NCBI GenBank assembly: GCA_027489295.1
Contig: JAIYAA010000041.1
Coordinates: forward strand, 1-53,180
Direction: 5' to 3'
DNA length: 53,180 nt
Source: Sphingomonadales bacterium
GTDB taxonomy: Bacteria; Pseudomonadota; Alphaproteobacteria; Sphingomonadales; Sphingomonadaceae
The position numbers and the translations under genes were made by a program. Shown piece after piece: positions 46,040 to 53,180 of the stretch. Within the stretch, counting starts at the first letter, position 1. Each line of letters begins with the position of its first letter. The notes below the pieces were generated by a model. That model did no database searches and was not told where the DNA came from. It saw only the letters and a list, made by a program, of their open reading frames with translations.

Positions 46040-48360
46040 CAGCCGGGCGTACGGCCGTTGGAGGGCGGACGATCGGCCGGCGCACGACCGAAGGCGGGAT
46101 TGGGCGTAGCCGACATGGTGAAGCGCAGCGTGCCACCTTTCACCAGATCGGCGTGCGCGATCCAGCTTTTGGTCCATGGGCGGCCGTTCCAGCTGACGGC
46201 GGCGATGTACGGCGTGTCGGCGCGGTTGCCCGGCGCCTCGATTACCAGCCGCTTGCCGGTGCCAACGGTGACTTCCGCCCGCTCGAACAGCGGCGAGCCG
46301 AACACATAGACCGCCGAAACCGGATCCACCGGATAGAAACCCAGCGCCGAGAAGACGAACCAGGCGCTCATCTGGCCGCAATCGTCGTTGCCGATGATGC
46401 CGTCGGGATCGTTCTTGTACATCTCCGTGCACAGCCGGCGGATCATCGCCTGCGTCTTCCACGGCGCGCCGCAATAGGCATAGAGATAGGCGACGTGCTG
46501 GTCGGGCTCGTTGCCATGCGCGTACTGCCCGACGAGGCCCGAGATATCGGGCGGGGCATTGTCGGGCAGGGTGGAGGGTGCGTTGAACAGCGCGTCGAGC
46601 TTCGCCTCGAACTTCGCGTCGCCGCCCATATGCGCGATCAGGCCGTGCACGTCGTGCTGGTTGAGGAAGGTCGCCTGCCAGCCATTCGCCTCGGTATAGT
46701 CTCGCCACCAGGGCTTGGGCATGTGGCCGAGCTGGATCGGATCGTAGGGCGTCCACCAGCTGCCATCGGCGAACCGGGGCCGTGCAAAGCCGATGCTGCC
46801 GTCGATCACGTTGCGCCAGTTGCCAGAACGCTTGGCGAGCCGCACCGCGTCCGCCTTCTCCCCGATCGCGGCGGCGAGGTGCGACGAAGCCCAGTCGTCA
46901 TAGGCATATTCCTGGGTGCGGCTGACGCTTTCCCACCACTTGTCGGCCGGGACATAGCCGAGCTTGTCGTAGAGATCGCGGCCCTTGCTGTTGTCGAGGT
47001 CCTTCGCGGTGAAATCGAAGCTGCGGCGACGGATCGCGGGCCAGGCGGCGGCATAATCGGCCGGGATCCCCTTGGCCTGTGCCTCGGCGAGCGGCACCAC
47101 GCCGTGCCAGCCGATCATCGTGCCGGTTTCCTTGCCCTGCAGCGGCCAGACCAGGGGTCCGTAGGGCGACTGGGCGGTCTGGCGGATCATGTCATCGACC
47201 AGCGACTTGACGCGCGCAGGCGCGATCAGGGTGAGCAGCGGGTGCAGCGCGCGATAGGTGTCCCACAAGGAGTAGGTGCTGTACGCCGCGCCGCCCTTGG
47301 GCACGGTGTGGATCTGTCCGTCCATGCCGAGATAGCGGCCGTCCACGTCGGAAAACAGCGTGGGCGCCAGCTGGGCGTGGTAGAGCGACGTGGCGAGGAT
47401 CGTGCGCTGGTCTTCGGTGCCGCCTTCGACGCGGACGGCGTCCAGCGCCGGTTGCCACCGGGCGGTGGCTTCGCGGCGGGTGGAATCGAAGTCCCAATGT
47501 CCCGCTTCGGTGACCAGATTTGCGCGCGCGCCGGCGAGATCGACCCCGGAAATGCCACAACGCATTAGGATCGGGGCTTTCCCCGCGTCCGCATAGTGCA
47601 GAATCGCCTTCAGTCGCCGTCCGGTGACGCGGCGTGTGCCGGCCGGCTGCGCGGCGTCGTCATCGGTGTAAAGTGTGATCCGATCGGGCTGGCGCGAGAG
47701 CTGGAGCGCAAAGAAGATCTTGCGGCCCTTGGCCCAGCGGAAGACTTGTCGCTGGCCGGTGATCGTGCCGTCGGGCTCGATCTCCATCAGCGCGTCGGCG
47801 ATCAGCGGCGGGCTGTCCGAGCTGTCGAGCACCAGATGCGACAGATCGAGCAGGATATGCCCGGCGCCAGCGGGAAACGTATAGCGATGCCAACCGGTTC
47901 GCTCGGTCGCAGTGAGTTCTGCACGGACGCCGTTCTCCAGTGCCACGCTGTAATAGCCCGGCTCGGCGCGTTCGTCGTGATAGCGCTGGCGATAGCCCGT
48001 CTCGGGCTTTTCGCGCGTGCCGGGCTGCAACACCACCGGTCCCCGACCGGGGACAACGAGCAGATCGAGCATGTCGCCGATGCCGGTGCCCGAGAGATGC
48101 GTGTGCGAGAAGCCGAGGATCGAGCCGTCGCTGTGGTAATAGCCCGAGCACGTTTCCCAGCGCTCGACGCCGGTATCGGGGCTCAACTGCACCATGCCGA
48201 AGGGCAGCGACGCGCCAGGATAGGTGTGGCCGGTACCGCCCGTTCCGATGAACAGGTTTGCTGCAGTGCGGTAAGGTGTCTGCGCACTCGCGATGCGTGG
48301 CGTAGCAGCGGCGGCCAGGCCGATCGCGCTGGTCGCAAGAAGGCTGCGGCGGGAGAGCAT
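46039..48360 (-). CDS. GH92 alpha-mannosidase
   Basis: This 773-aa exported enzyme belongs to GH92, Ca2+-dependent exo-alpha-mannosidases acting on N-glycans. After a signal peptide (SRRSLLATSAIGLAAAATPR), the family start IGTGGTGHTYPGASLPFGMV (39-58) is clear. Later come GILGFSHTHLSGTG-like sequence, the GNEPDQHVAYLY motif and GNDDCGQMSAWFVFSALGFY. The ATG at 48360 forms TGATG with the GH125 stop; a GTG one codon earlier would form GTGA. Specificity (alpha-1,2, -1,3 or other) cannot be read reliably. With GH125 upstream and GH2 further up, it trims the high-mannose part. Confidence 0.93.
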   Translation of the reverse strand: MLSRRSLLATSAIGLAAAATPRIASAQTPYRTAANLFIGTGGTGHTYPGASLPFGMVQLSPDTGVERWETCSGYYHSDGSILGFSHTHLSGTGIGDMLDLLVVPGRGPVVLQPGTREKPETGYRQRYHDERAEPGYYSVALENGVRAELTATERTGWHRYTFPAGAGHILLDLSHLVLDSSDSPPLIADALMEIEPDGTITGQRQVFRWAKGRKIFFALQLSRQPDRITLYTDDDAAQPAGTRRVTGRRLKAILHYADAGKAPILMRCGISGVDLAGARANLVTEAGHWDFDSTRREATARWQPALDAVRVEGGTEDQRTILATSLYHAQLAPTLFSDVDGRYLGMDGQIHTVPKGGAAYSTYSLWDTYRALHPLLTLIAPARVKSLVDDMIRQTAQSPYGPLVWPLQGKETGTMIGWHGVVPLAEAQAKGIPADYAAAWPAIRRRSFDFTAKDLDNSKGRDLYDKLGYVPADKWWESVSRTQEYAYDDWASSHLAAAIGEKADAVRLAKRSGNWRNVIDGSIGFARPRFADGSWWTPYDPIQLGHMPKPWWRDYTEANGWQATFLNQHDVHGLIAHMGGDAKFEAKLDALFNAPSTLPDNAPPDISGLVGQYAHGNEPDQHVAYLYAYCGAPWKTQAMIRRLCTEMYKNDPDGIIGNDDCGQMSAWFVFSALGFYPVDPVSAVYVFGSPLFERAEVTVGTGKRLVIEAPGNRADTPYIAAVSWNGRPWTKSWIAHADLVKGGTLRFTMSATPNPAFGRAPADRPPSNGRTPG

Positions 48361-49787
48361 CACAGGGTCTCCTGAAGGATCTTGGGTTGGGTGGTGGCCA
48401 GATGGACGAGCAGTTCGCCGAACAGGCCATTGGCCCAGGCAAACCAGTCGCGGGTGAACTTCGCGGGGTCGTCCTGGTCGACAGCCTCATGGATGAAGCC
48501 GGTGCCGGCGTCGCTATTGCTAAGCATTCGCAAGATATTGCGAAGCATTCGCGGGTCGTGATCTTGCGAGAACGCGCGTATAATCAATGACATTGGCCAA
48601 ACCTGCCGCAATCCGACATGCGGGCCGCCGATTCCCTCGACCACCTTGCCGCGCGACCAATAGGGGTTGGCATCGCTCCACGCGGCGGCAGCCGTACGCT
48701 GCCACAACGGGTCTTTGCGATCGACGCAACGCAGATAGGCGAGGCTCGAAAGCGACGGCACATTGGCGTCGTCCATGAAGATCGTGTTGCCGAAGCCGTC
48801 GACCTCATAGGCGATCACCTCGCGCCCATCGCGCAACCGCATCGTGCCATAGGCGCGCAGTGCCGCTGCGATTTCACCGCCTAGAGACGTCGCTTCATTC
48901 GCAAGTGCAGCATCCTGGCGCGCCGCCATGGCGAGGGAGGCAAGCTCTCGCAGAACCGTTACTGCGAAATAATTGGCCGGAATCAGAAAGGGATAGACGC
49001 ATGAGTCGTCCGACGGGCGAAATCCGGAGTGGATCAGCCCGACGGGCCGCGTAGGCGCGCCGTATCCGTCGAGCATCAGCGTTTCGGTGGGCCGATCGCT
49101 GCTTCGCAGGAAGCGATAGGGGCCGGGGCCATGCTTGCGCTGCTGCTCGCGAAAGGTGCGCAGGATGGCGCGGGCGGATTCCGCCCATAGCGCGTCGAAC
49201 GGCGACACGTCGCCGGTCGCCCTCCAATAATCATGTGCCAATCGAAGGGGATAGCAGAGACTGTCGATCTCCCACTTCCGCTCGGCGACGCCCTGCTTCA
49301 TCTCGGTCTTGTCGGCCAGCGCCCAGCTCAGCTTGGTGCGGGCGTTCGGGTCCTCGAGAAAGGCGTTGGCGTAGGGATCGAGCAGGATGCAGCGCGCCTG
49401 CCGGGCGATCAGGCCATGATACAGGCGGCGGAGATCGGCGTCCTCCCTGGCAAGGTGCAGATAGGGCCGCACCTGCGCCGAGCTGTCGCGCAGCCACAGC
49501 GCGTCGATGTCGCCGGTGATGACGAACGCGTCGGGCTTGCCGTCCACCACGCCCATCTTCACCGTGGTATCGAGCGTATTGGGATAGCAGTTGCCGAACA
49601 TCCAGCGCAGCTTTGGATCGGCGATCTGCTTGGAAACGCGTGCAATTTCGCGTTCGACCGCCTTGCTGACGAAGCGGCGGTCGGCGGCTGCCGGGCGTTT
49701 GCTGGCGAGTTCCGGCGTGGCACCGGCGAAGGCGGGCGTGGCGGCGAACGCCAGGCCCGAGCCGATCAGCGTGCGGCGGTCGATCAT
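48360..49787 (-). CDS. GH125 exo-alpha-1,6-mannosidase
   Basis: This 475-aa enzyme has a signal peptide (MIDRRTLIGSGLAFAATPAF). The GH125 signature TGDIDALWLRDSSAQVRPYL is at about 92-111. Further conserved stretches are DPYANAF, KWEIDSLCYPLRLAHDYW and GFRPSDDSCVYPFLIPANYF. Known members remove non-reducing alpha-1,6-linked mannose from N-glycans. It overlaps GH3 upstream (ATGA) and GH92 downstream. The ATG at 49787 is fixed by the overlap and the signal peptide; the frame is open a little further upstream inside the GH3 gene. Confidence 0.93.
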   Translation of the reverse strand: MIDRRTLIGSGLAFAATPAFAGATPELASKRPAAADRRFVSKAVEREIARVSKQIADPKLRWMFGNCYPNTLDTTVKMGVVDGKPDAFVITGDIDALWLRDSSAQVRPYLHLAREDADLRRLYHGLIARQARCILLDPYANAFLEDPNARTKLSWALADKTEMKQGVAERKWEIDSLCYPLRLAHDYWRATGDVSPFDALWAESARAILRTFREQQRKHGPGPYRFLRSSDRPTETLMLDGYGAPTRPVGLIHSGFRPSDDSCVYPFLIPANYFAVTVLRELASLAMAARQDAALANEATSLGGEIAAALRAYGTMRLRDGREVIAYEVDGFGNTIFMDDANVPSLSSLAYLRCVDRKDPLWQRTAAAAWSDANPYWSRGKVVEGIGGPHVGLRQVWPMSLIIRAFSQDHDPRMLRNILRMLSNSDAGTGFIHEAVDQDDPAKFTRDWFAWANGLFGELLVHLATTQPKILQETL

Positions 49788-52345
49788 TTCGGCAGCTCCT
49801 GTGCGGTGCCGGTCAGCGTGAACTCGGCCCATTGGCCGGCACCGTCTCCCGGCTGCCCGCCGCCGATCCACACGCGATAGGTGCCCGGCAGCACCCGGCG
49901 GATGCCGTCGCGCGCAACGCTGCTGATGCTGCGCGGATCGAGCGTGAACGACAGGCTGGCCGACTTGCCGGGCGCGAGGGCAGCCCGCTGAAAGCCGGTA
50001 AGCTGGCGCTGGAGCACTGGGGTGGTGAACCCACCTGGTTTGCCGGCAGCAGGCGTGACGACATAAACCTGCGCCACTTCCTCACCGCTGCGGTTCCCCG
50101 CATTGGTGAGCGTGGCGCTGACCTGCACCGGCTGGCCGATGCCCGCGGCCTTCACCGACACGTCGCCATAGGCGAATTTGGTGTAGCTGAGGCCATGGCC
50201 GAAGCCCCAGAGCGGCTTGCCGGTGAAGAAGCGGTAGGTGCGCTCCTTCATGCCATAGTCCACGAACGCCGGCAGGTCGTCGGTCGAGGCATAGAAGGTG
50301 AGCGGCAGGCGGCCCGAGGGGTTGTTCTTGCCCGCCAGCGTCTCGGCGATCGCGGTGCCGCCTTCCTCGCCGGGATACCAGGCTTCGAGGATCGCGTCCG
50401 CGAGGCTCGGGTCCACCGCCACCGCGCTGCCGCTGGTAAGGACGAGGACGAGGGGCTTGCCGGTCTTGCGCAGCGCCTTGAGCAGGTCGAGCTGCGGGCG
50501 GGGCAGGGCGATATCGGTCCGGTCGCCGCCGACAAAGCCGGGGATCGAGACGCTGAGCGCCTCGCCCTCGAGATCGGGCGACAGGCCGAGCACCGCGACG
50601 ATCGTGTCGGCGTTCTTTGCCACCTCGAGCGCCTCCGCCAGCATCGGCTCGGCGGGCGGCTGCCACATCAGGCGGACGCCGAAATCCTCGCTGCGATGGT
50701 CGATCTCCATGCGGAACGGCACCGGCTTGCCGTCGCTGGCGAGCTTCACCGCCACGCGTGCTTTGCCGAGCGGGCCGTCGTGGAGCAGCTTGCCGTCGAC
50801 CCACAGCCGCACCGCGTCGTGCGTGGTGCAATCCTTCCAGCAGGCGGGGATGTCGATCGCGAGTTCATAGTCGCCCGCGCCCGGCGGCACGAACTCGCCG
50901 CTCCAGCGCACCGCGAAGCCGGTGGGGTTGAGCCCCGGCAGCGGCGCGGCGCGGGTGTAGTTGAAGTCGATCCGGCGGTCCTGCCGGGTGGCGACCGGCG
51001 TGCCGGTCACCGTCGGCGAGGCGAAATATTCGGCCTTGAGGCCCGGCTTGCCGTCGGCGCGGAAGGCCGTTTCCGGCATGATCACCGCAGCCGCCTCGGC
51101 CAGCTGCGCGCCTTGCGCGTAGACGACGCGGTCCGCGCCGAACTGGCGACGGATGCCGTCGAGCGGCGTCACCGGATCCTTGGCGGTACCGTGATAATTG
51201 CCCTCCAGCACGCCCAGATCGTCTGCATTGGCGCCGATCACCGCGATGCGGCCGCCAGGCGCGAGCGGCAGGCGGTCGCCGTCGTTCTTGAGCAGCACGA
51301 TCGCCTTGCGCGCGGCCTCCAGCGCCAGCGCGCGCTGCGCCAGGGTGCCGCGCTCGGTAGGCTTGATCTTGCCCCACGGATTGGCGCCACCGAACGCGAT
51401 GCCGAGTGCGCGGCGGGCGTCGAGCGCGCGCTTGAGCGCCACGTCGACCTCGGCCTCGCTCACCAGCCCGCGCTTCACCGCCTCGGGCAGCGCGGCATAG
51501 GTGGTGCCGCAGTTCAGATCCATGCCCGCCTTGACCGCCGCGGCCGAGGCTTCGGCGGCATCGAGGCGGTAATGGTGGAACAGGTGGATGTTCGCCACCG
51601 CGTCGCAGTCCGAGACGGTCAGGCCCTGGAAGCCCCAGTCCTTGCGCAGCCGATCGTTCAGCAGCCCGCCCGACGCGCAGGCCGGGGTGCCGTGGATCGA
51701 GTTGTACGCGCACATCACCGATTGCGCCCTGCCCTCGGTCAGCGCGAGGCGGAAGGCGGGAGTGTAGGTGGACTCCAGATCCTGCGGGCTGGGATCGACA
51801 TCGAAGCCGTCGCGGCCGGCCTCGGGGCCGCTATGCACCGCCAGATGCTTGGGCGTGGCGAGCACCTTGGGGTGCGCCGGGTCCGGGCCCTGGAGGCCCT
51901 GGATGAAGCCCACCGCCAGATGCCCGGTGAGGAACGGATCCTCGCCATAGGTTTCTTGGCCGCGCCCCCAGCGCGGATCGCGGAAGATGTTGATGTTGGG
52001 CGACCAGATCGTCAGTCCCTCGTAGATCTTGCGATCGGCGGTCACCGGCTTCGCGTTGAACTTGGCGCGCGCCTCGGTGGCGACGGTGTCGCCCACCTTG
52101 TGGAGCAGCGGCACGTCCCAGGTCGCGGCAAGGCCGATCGCCTGCGGGAACACGGTCGCATAGCCGTCGCGCGCGAGGCCGTGCAGGCCCTCGTTCCACC
52201 AGTCATAGGCGGGCAGGCCGATCATGGGGTCGGCGGGCGCGGTGCTCTGGAGCTGCGCGGCCTTCTGCTCGATCGTCATCTTGGCGATGGCGGCGGCGAC
52301 CGGATCGGGATCGCCGGCGAGGAGGAGCAGGGGGAGAAGCGGCAT
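49784..52345 (-). CDS. GH3 beta-glycosidase, beta-xylosidase-like, with PA14 insert
   Basis: This 853-aa enzyme has the GH3 N-domain with DWWNEGLHGLARDG (48-61), SPNINIFRDPRWGRGQETYG and the nucleophile in GLTVSDCDAV (D246). It has a PA14-like insert at about 425-570 (LKAEYFASPTVTG, YELAIDIPACW), then the C-domain (GEALSVSIPGF) and a fibronectin-III-like end. WWNE.LHG and VSDCD are the forms of plant and bacterial beta-xylosidases rather than of beta-glucosidases. In an N-glycan locus this fits removal of the beta-1,2-xylose of plant N-glycans; beta-glucosidase activity remains possible. The signal peptide is short (MPLLPLLLLAG), so its location is uncertain. It overlaps GH2 by one base (TGATG) and GH125 by ATGA. 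Confidence 0.9.
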   Translation of the reverse strand: MPLLPLLLLAGDPDPVAAAIAKMTIEQKAAQLQSTAPADPMIGLPAYDWWNEGLHGLARDGYATVFPQAIGLAATWDVPLLHKVGDTVATEARAKFNAKPVTADRKIYEGLTIWSPNINIFRDPRWGRGQETYGEDPFLTGHLAVGFIQGLQGPDPAHPKVLATPKHLAVHSGPEAGRDGFDVDPSPQDLESTYTPAFRLALTEGRAQSVMCAYNSIHGTPACASGGLLNDRLRKDWGFQGLTVSDCDAVANIHLFHHYRLDAAEASAAAVKAGMDLNCGTTYAALPEAVKRGLVSEAEVDVALKRALDARRALGIAFGGANPWGKIKPTERGTLAQRALALEAARKAIVLLKNDGDRLPLAPGGRIAVIGANADDLGVLEGNYHGTAKDPVTPLDGIRRQFGADRVVYAQGAQLAEAAAVIMPETAFRADGKPGLKAEYFASPTVTGTPVATRQDRRIDFNYTRAAPLPGLNPTGFAVRWSGEFVPPGAGDYELAIDIPACWKDCTTHDAVRLWVDGKLLHDGPLGKARVAVKLASDGKPVPFRMEIDHRSEDFGVRLMWQPPAEPMLAEALEVAKNADTIVAVLGLSPDLEGEALSVSIPGFVGGDRTDIALPRPQLDLLKALRKTGKPLVLVLTSGSAVAVDPSLADAILEAWYPGEEGGTAIAETLAGKNNPSGRLPLTFYASTDDLPAFVDYGMKERTYRFFTGKPLWGFGHGLSYTKFAYGDVSVKAAGIGQPVQVSATLTNAGNRSGEEVAQVYVVTPAAGKPGGFTTPVLQRQLTGFQRAALAPGKSASLSFTLDPRSISSVARDGIRRVLPGTYRVWIGGGQPGDGAGQWAEFTLTGTAQELPK

Positions 52346-53180
52346 CAGCGGGGTCCCAGCGTGCGAAGGGTAAGGGCGCGGGCGAGCGCGGCGGCACTGG
52401 CCTCGGACGAGATGGTGAGCGTGCGGCTCTCGCCGGGCAACAGGTCGAAGCCGTTGTCGCTAGCCTGCGCGACGGTGGTGCCGAAATCGAGCATCACTGC
52501 GCGGGCAAGGGCGCCCGCGGTGACGGTCACCTGCTTGCCCTGCCATCGCACCGACAGGCGCGGGGCCGGATAGGCCATGTCCTTGGGCAGGGACCGTTCC
52601 AGGATGGCGCGCGAGACCGGCTTGCCGTCGATCCACAACTCGGCGACGGCATAGCTGTCGGCGGGCGCCGCGCTGCCGAACAGGTCGGCATCGGCGATCT
52701 TGGCGAGTTCGAGCGCGCCCGGCGAGAGGTCGAACTTCTCGGCCTTGGTTCCCAGCGGCTCGCCGTCCATGGTGAAGCCGCGGACGCGCCATTCGGCGGC
52801 GACCAGCGTGGTCGCGTCGGACACGGCGGCGAGGCGGGTGGCGCCGTCCTTGTGTTCGGCGACGATCGCCTGGGGCGCGAACATCCGGCGCGCCTCGAAC
52901 TGCAGCAGCTTCCACTGGCCATCATAGTCGATGCTCGCCCAGCTGATCGCCGGCCAGGCATCGTTGAGCTGCCAGAACAGCGATCCCATGGTGATCGGCT
53001 CGCAGGCGCGATGGTGGCGCGCGGCCATGCCGATCGCCTGCATCTGGTTCACCTGGGTGAGGTAGACGAGGTCGGCGAAGTCGGCGGGCTTGCGCAGCCG
53101 CTGGTCGAGATAGAGCTGCAGGCGGCTATTGCCTTCGCCGGCCAGGAACTTCTGGTGCGCCTTGAGCACCGGGCTGTCGA
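52345..53180 (-). CDS. GH2 beta-mannosidase, C-terminal part (5' end beyond window)
   Basis: About 278 C-terminal residues are visible, and the open frame continues past the right edge. The stretch SPVLKAHQKFLAGEG followed by LVYLTQVNQMQAIGMAARHH and ITMGSLFWQLNDAWPAISWA is typical of the barrel end of GH2 beta-mannosidases; beta-sandwich domains follow. The catalytic acids lie outside or near the edge and cannot be checked. Such enzymes remove the single beta-1,4-linked mannose of the N-glycan core. It is the first visible gene of the glycosidase operon and overlaps GH3 as TGATG. Confidence 0.9.
   Translation of the reverse strand, partial: DSPVLKAHQKFLAGEGNSRLQLYLDQRLRKPADFADLVYLTQVNQMQAIGMAARHHRACEPITMGSLFWQLNDAWPAISWASIDYDGQWKLLQFEARRMFAPQAIVAEHKDGATRLAAVSDATTLVAAEWRVRGFTMDGEPLGTKAEKFDLSPGALELAKIADADLFGSAAPADSYAVAELWIDGKPVSRAILERSLPKDMAYPAPRLSVRWQGKQVTVTAGALARAVMLDFGTTVAQASDNGFDLLPGESRTLTISSEASAAALARALTLRTLGPR

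Noticed and set aside
49832..52573. Plus-strand open frame of 913 codons opposite GH3
   Set aside because: It is antisense to a well-marked GH3 gene and composition-biased; no motif was found.

Overview
The window looks like chromosomal DNA of an alphaproteobacterium of the Sphingomonas type. The evidence is high G+C content, four large TonB-dependent receptors (TBDRs) set among sugar genes, runs of genes with ATGA, GTGA or TGATG overlaps, and proteins typical of sphingomonads (MalY/SLC45-like MFS transporter, TBDR-linked tryptophan halogenases, GH92/GH125 mannosidases). I saw no transposase, phage gene, CRISPR array or replication origin. The genus is inferred from protein character, not from a marker gene.

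Region A (1-17.5 kb) is a sugar-uptake and 'tryptophan halogenase' island. A TBDR (1154-3970, minus) is followed by a halogenase-family gene cut by the left edge. Divergent from it is a LacI regulator-MFS sugar transporter operon (4235-6756). A tightly overlapping minus-strand operon (13851 to 6771) then encodes four more halogenase-family flavoproteins and a JmjC-like Cupin_8 protein. A second TBDR (14099-17431) is divergent from that operon and ends in a clear terminator. One of the four halogenase-family proteins (10901-12340) has lost the catalytic lysine and the other family signatures.

Region B (17.5-34.8 kb) is general metabolism. It holds an M3 oligopeptidase-Lrp regulator pair, a Cds1-like PLP enzyme, a small His-rich exported protein ahead of czcCBA metal efflux genes, and a 5-oxoproline (pyroglutamate) module. 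In that module MarR-DUF969-DUF979-DUF2891 is divergent from a fused ATP-dependent 5-oxoprolinase. A tRNA-Thr(UGU) gene closes the region.

Region C (34.8 kb to the right edge) is an N-glycan utilisation locus, all on the minus strand. In transcription order it encodes GH2 beta-mannosidase (partial), GH3 beta-xylosidase-like enzyme, GH125 alpha-1,6-mannosidase, GH92 alpha-mannosidase, an unclassified glycosidase-like protein and a GH29 alpha-fucosidase. After a 259-nt gap come glycosylasparaginase and two TBDRs. Together these can strip mannose, xylose and fucose from plant-type N-glycans and finally split GlcNAc-Asn. The step not covered by a recognised family is cleavage of the chitobiose core, for which the unclassified 733-aa protein is the obvious candidate. 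A GTTGC-N6-GCAAC dyad occurs upstream of TBDR 2 in region A and in the promoter gap of region C, hinting at shared control.
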